Positions 29,381 through 31,198 of a DNA stretch of 31,198 nucleotides are shown here, piece by piece. Position 1 is the stretch's first letter, and each line of letters begins with the position of its first letter. The DNA lies in the IMG/VR virus record IMGVR_UViG_3300034072_000488, positions 1 through 31,198 of that record; one strand, 5' to 3'. The position numbers and the translations under genes were made by a program. This DNA comes from a virus. The notes beneath the pieces were generated by a model. The model was not told the origin of the DNA. It searched no databases and was given only the letters and a program-made list of their open reading frames with translations.

Positions 29381-29804
29381 GCACCTCCTCCAACGCTGAA
29401 CGCACCTTCACCTCTGCGACACCGAGCCGGGCACGATCAACCGGGCTGAACCCGAGCATCGACAGGTTGTCTGCGATCTCCTTGTCGAGCGCACGCAGCC
29501 CGGCACGATCCCGCCAATCCCCTTCACGCAACACCTGCACACGCAACATCTGACGCTCATCCAGCTGCTCACACACCAACAGCAGCAGCTCTGCGTCAGT
29601 CTCAGCGATCCACGCCCGACCCGACTGCCACGCACGCTCCCACAAGGTGCGACCCGCAGACGACAGCGGACGCGGAGGATCCGGGATCCCGATCGCAGCC
29701 GGCAACAACTCAACCACCGACACCTCCGGCAACGGTCGCCTCCCCGGATTACCGGTGCGACGCTTCTGCTCAGTCGGTTTCGGTTTCCTACCAGTCGTCG
29801 CCAT
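29346..29804 (-). CDS. terS: Small terminase subunit (P27-like)
   Basis: From ATG 29804 the product has 152 residues. The N-terminus is basic (TGRKPKPTEQKRRTGNPGRR), as in P27-family small terminases. Helical segments follow (RTLWERAWQSGRAWI and DAELLLLVCEQLDERQM) and a charged helix ends the protein. It recognises the packaging site and loads the large subunit. The start overlaps the methyltransferase stop (TGATG) with AGGAG five bases upstream. Confidence 0.82.
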   Translation of the reverse strand: MATTGRKPKPTEQKRRTGNPGRRPLPEVSVVELLPAAIGIPDPPRPLSSAGRTLWERAWQSGRAWIAETDAELLLLVCEQLDERQMLRVQVLREGDWRDRAGLRALDKEIADNLSMLGFSPVDRARLGVAEVKVRSALEEVRARRERREGAS

Positions 29805-31147
29805 CACTGCTCCTTACAGAAATCATGTTCGTTGCCGGTCGACTCGGCAACCGGCAACCTGCCAGTCAGATCCTGCCACCTCCGACAGATCACATCCACA
29901 AACTTCGGATCCAACTCCATCAGACGAGCCTTCCGACCCTCGAGCTCGGCAGCGACCAGCGTCGTCCCCGAACCACCGAACGGATCAAACACAACATTGC
30001 CACGCTGCGAACTGTTCCGAACATGACGCTGCACCAGCCCGACCGGCTTCATCGTCGGATGCAAATCAGACACAGCCGGCTTCGCATACTGCTGCACCGT
30101 CGTCTCCAACACCTTCACCGCCAGATCCGAGCCAGACACCACGAACACGTGACCGCCAGCAGTGATCTTCAACCCGTCATCCGTCCACACCGCATCCACC
30201 GTCGGCTCATCAGCGATCGTCGTCTGCTTCCGTCGACCGAACCAATAATGCTTCGCACCCGGCTTCCAGCCGAACAGGATCGGCTCATGCCTCCACTGGT
30301 AATCCGAACGCGACAACGTCATTGAGCTCTTCATCCAGATCAAACAACTCGCCAAATGGAACCCAGCATTCACGAACGCGTTCCCGAACGGCATCCGCTC
30401 CGACTCCGAATGCGCCACATAAATCGAGCCACCCGGACGCAACACCTCAAAACACGACAACATCGCCTGCGAAATCAGATCAGCGAACTCGTCACGATCC
30501 ATGTCGTCATTCAGAATCGCACCAGCCTTCCCGACCACCGCCACGTTGTATGGAGGATCAGTCCACACAAGATCCGCAGACTCGCCCGCCATCAACTTCG
30601 CGACATCCGTCGAACTCGTCGAATCGCCACACATCACCCGATGCTCACCGAGCAGCCACACATCACCCGGAACCGTGATCGACGGAACCGACACCGGCAA
30701 CACATCCAGCCCGTCACCCGGAGTCGGACGATCCACATCAATCTCCGAAATCAGATCCAACACCGACTGCTCATCCCAACCCGCATCCTCGAGCAGCTCC
30801 AGATCCGCAGCACGCACCTCCTCGATCAACGCGAGCAGCGCAGCATCGTCATACGAACCGAGCTCGGCGGTCCGGTTGTCAGCCAGAGCGAACGCCTTCG
30901 CATGCGCATCATCATCGTCAACCCACACCACCGCGATCTCCGACCAGCCGAGCCGGCGCGCAGCCTGCAACGTGTGGTTCCCAGCGATCACCGTCCTATC
31001 GCCACGTCGAGCCACGATCGGCTTCCGCTGACCGAACCGGTCCAGCGACGCAGCCACCGCATCCACATCACCCTTGCGAGGGTTCCCCGGCAACAGCTCA
31101 AGCTCGTCAATCGCAACCGCCAACGGCTGCAAGCCTTCCACAATCAT
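29804..31147 (-). CDS. ParB-like domain fused to an N4/N6 DNA methyltransferase
   Basis: The 447-residue protein starts with a ParB/sulfiredoxin-like domain (residues 10-95, with LLPGNPRKGDVDAVAASL and VIAGNHTLQAARRLG). The methyltransferase follows, with the catalytic DPPY (VWTDPPYN, near 198) before the AdoMet-binding FDPFGGSGTT (near 396), the order of beta-type amino-methyltransferases. It would methylate adenine (N6) or cytosine (N4). Such fusions are common at the start of phage packaging regions. GGAGGAATC precedes the ATG. Only 51 bases lie between it and the right edge, with no clear promoter. Confidence 0.88.
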   Translation of the reverse strand: MIVEGLQPLAVAIDELELLPGNPRKGDVDAVAASLDRFGQRKPIVARRGDRTVIAGNHTLQAARRLGWSEIAVVWVDDDDAHAKAFALADNRTAELGSYDDAALLALIEEVRAADLELLEDAGWDEQSVLDLISEIDVDRPTPGDGLDVLPVSVPSITVPGDVWLLGEHRVMCGDSTSSTDVAKLMAGESADLVWTDPPYNVAVVGKAGAILNDDMDRDEFADLISQAMLSCFEVLRPGGSIYVAHSESERMPFGNAFVNAGFHLASCLIWMKSSMTLSRSDYQWRHEPILFGWKPGAKHYWFGRRKQTTIADEPTVDAVWTDDGLKITAGGHVFVVSGSDLAVKVLETTVQQYAKPAVSDLHPTMKPVGLVQRHVRNSSQRGNVVFDPFGGSGTTLVAAELEGRKARLMELDPKFVDVICRRWQDLTGRLPVAESTGNEHDFCKEQ

Positions 31148-31198
31148 GATTCCTCCAGTTTCAGAAACGCTTTAGTTCCGCGAACGCACGCGTTTACA

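Noticed and set aside
28031-29449. A 472-codon plus-strand ORF opposite the large terminase
   Set aside because: Antisense shadow of the terminase codon pattern; rich in Arg, Gln and His without any domain.
1-31198. tRNA genes, integrase, attachment sites and lysogeny repressor
   Set aside because: I found no cloverleaf with a TTCGA-type loop in a suitable context, and no integrase or repressor motifs on either strand; absence was judged by eye only.

Overview
The window looks like most or all of a small tailed-phage (siphovirus) genome that infects an actinobacterium. All the credible genes lie on the minus strand, so the genome reads from right to left. The virion genes are of the HK97 type: small and large terminase, portal, prohead protease, major capsid protein with an N-terminal scaffold domain, connector, tail tube, a frameshifted tail assembly chaperone and a tape measure protein. 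An actinobacterial host is suggested by a WhiB-family iron-sulphur regulator, frequent GTG starts, a probable leaderless promoter, and an amidase whose C-terminal domain resembles those on actinobacterial (for example Acidimicrobiia) surface proteins. The host assignment is an inference. I found no tRNA, integrase, excisionase, CI-like repressor, DNA polymerase or CRISPR array, so a lytic phage that depends on host polymerase fits best.

Layout in the direction of transcription. (1) 31147-23600, packaging and head: a ParB-like/DNA methyltransferase fusion, small terminase, large terminase, a small membrane protein, portal, a protease with a long N-terminal extension, and the major capsid protein, ending at a perfect 12-bp terminator-like hairpin. 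(2) 23445-20894: a small protein, then two glycosyltransferases and an NDP-sugar epimerase. This is a sugar-decoration cassette placed between capsid and connector. (3) 20846-13327, connector and tail: connector, tail terminator-like protein, tail tube, chaperone with a canonical C CCT TTA slippery site, gp10-like protein, tape measure with four exact 45-residue repeats, baseplate/minor tail protein and two appendage proteins. (4) 13330-10857, lysis: amidase, two small membrane proteins (one holin-like), a small putative DNA-binding protein and a metallophosphoesterase. An inverted repeat follows.

(5) 10726-101, early/replication unit, which starts at a TTGACT-N17-TAGAAC promoter only 6 bases before the first ATG. 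It encodes several unknown small proteins, a C5-cytosine methyltransferase, a resolvase-like nuclease, a secreted lysozyme-like protein, a cluster of tiny membrane and zinc-ribbon proteins, a RecB/Cas4-like exonuclease, an SSB-like protein, WhiB, a primase-helicase, a PAPS-reductase-like ATP pyrophosphatase, a 30-residue zinc-ribbon microprotein and an HNH endonuclease. The exonuclease, SSB-like protein, primase-helicase and resolvase probably form the replication/recombination set.

Almost every gene overlaps the next by 1, 4 or 8 bases (TGATG, ATGA, GTGA, ATGGATGA), and I used these overlaps to choose most starts. HNH genes usually sit beside terminase genes. Here HNH is at the left edge and the packaging genes are at the right edge, which suggests the window is a circularly permuted or end-to-end complete genome of about 31 kb. 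Names are based on motifs and gene order read by eye; no database search was possible.
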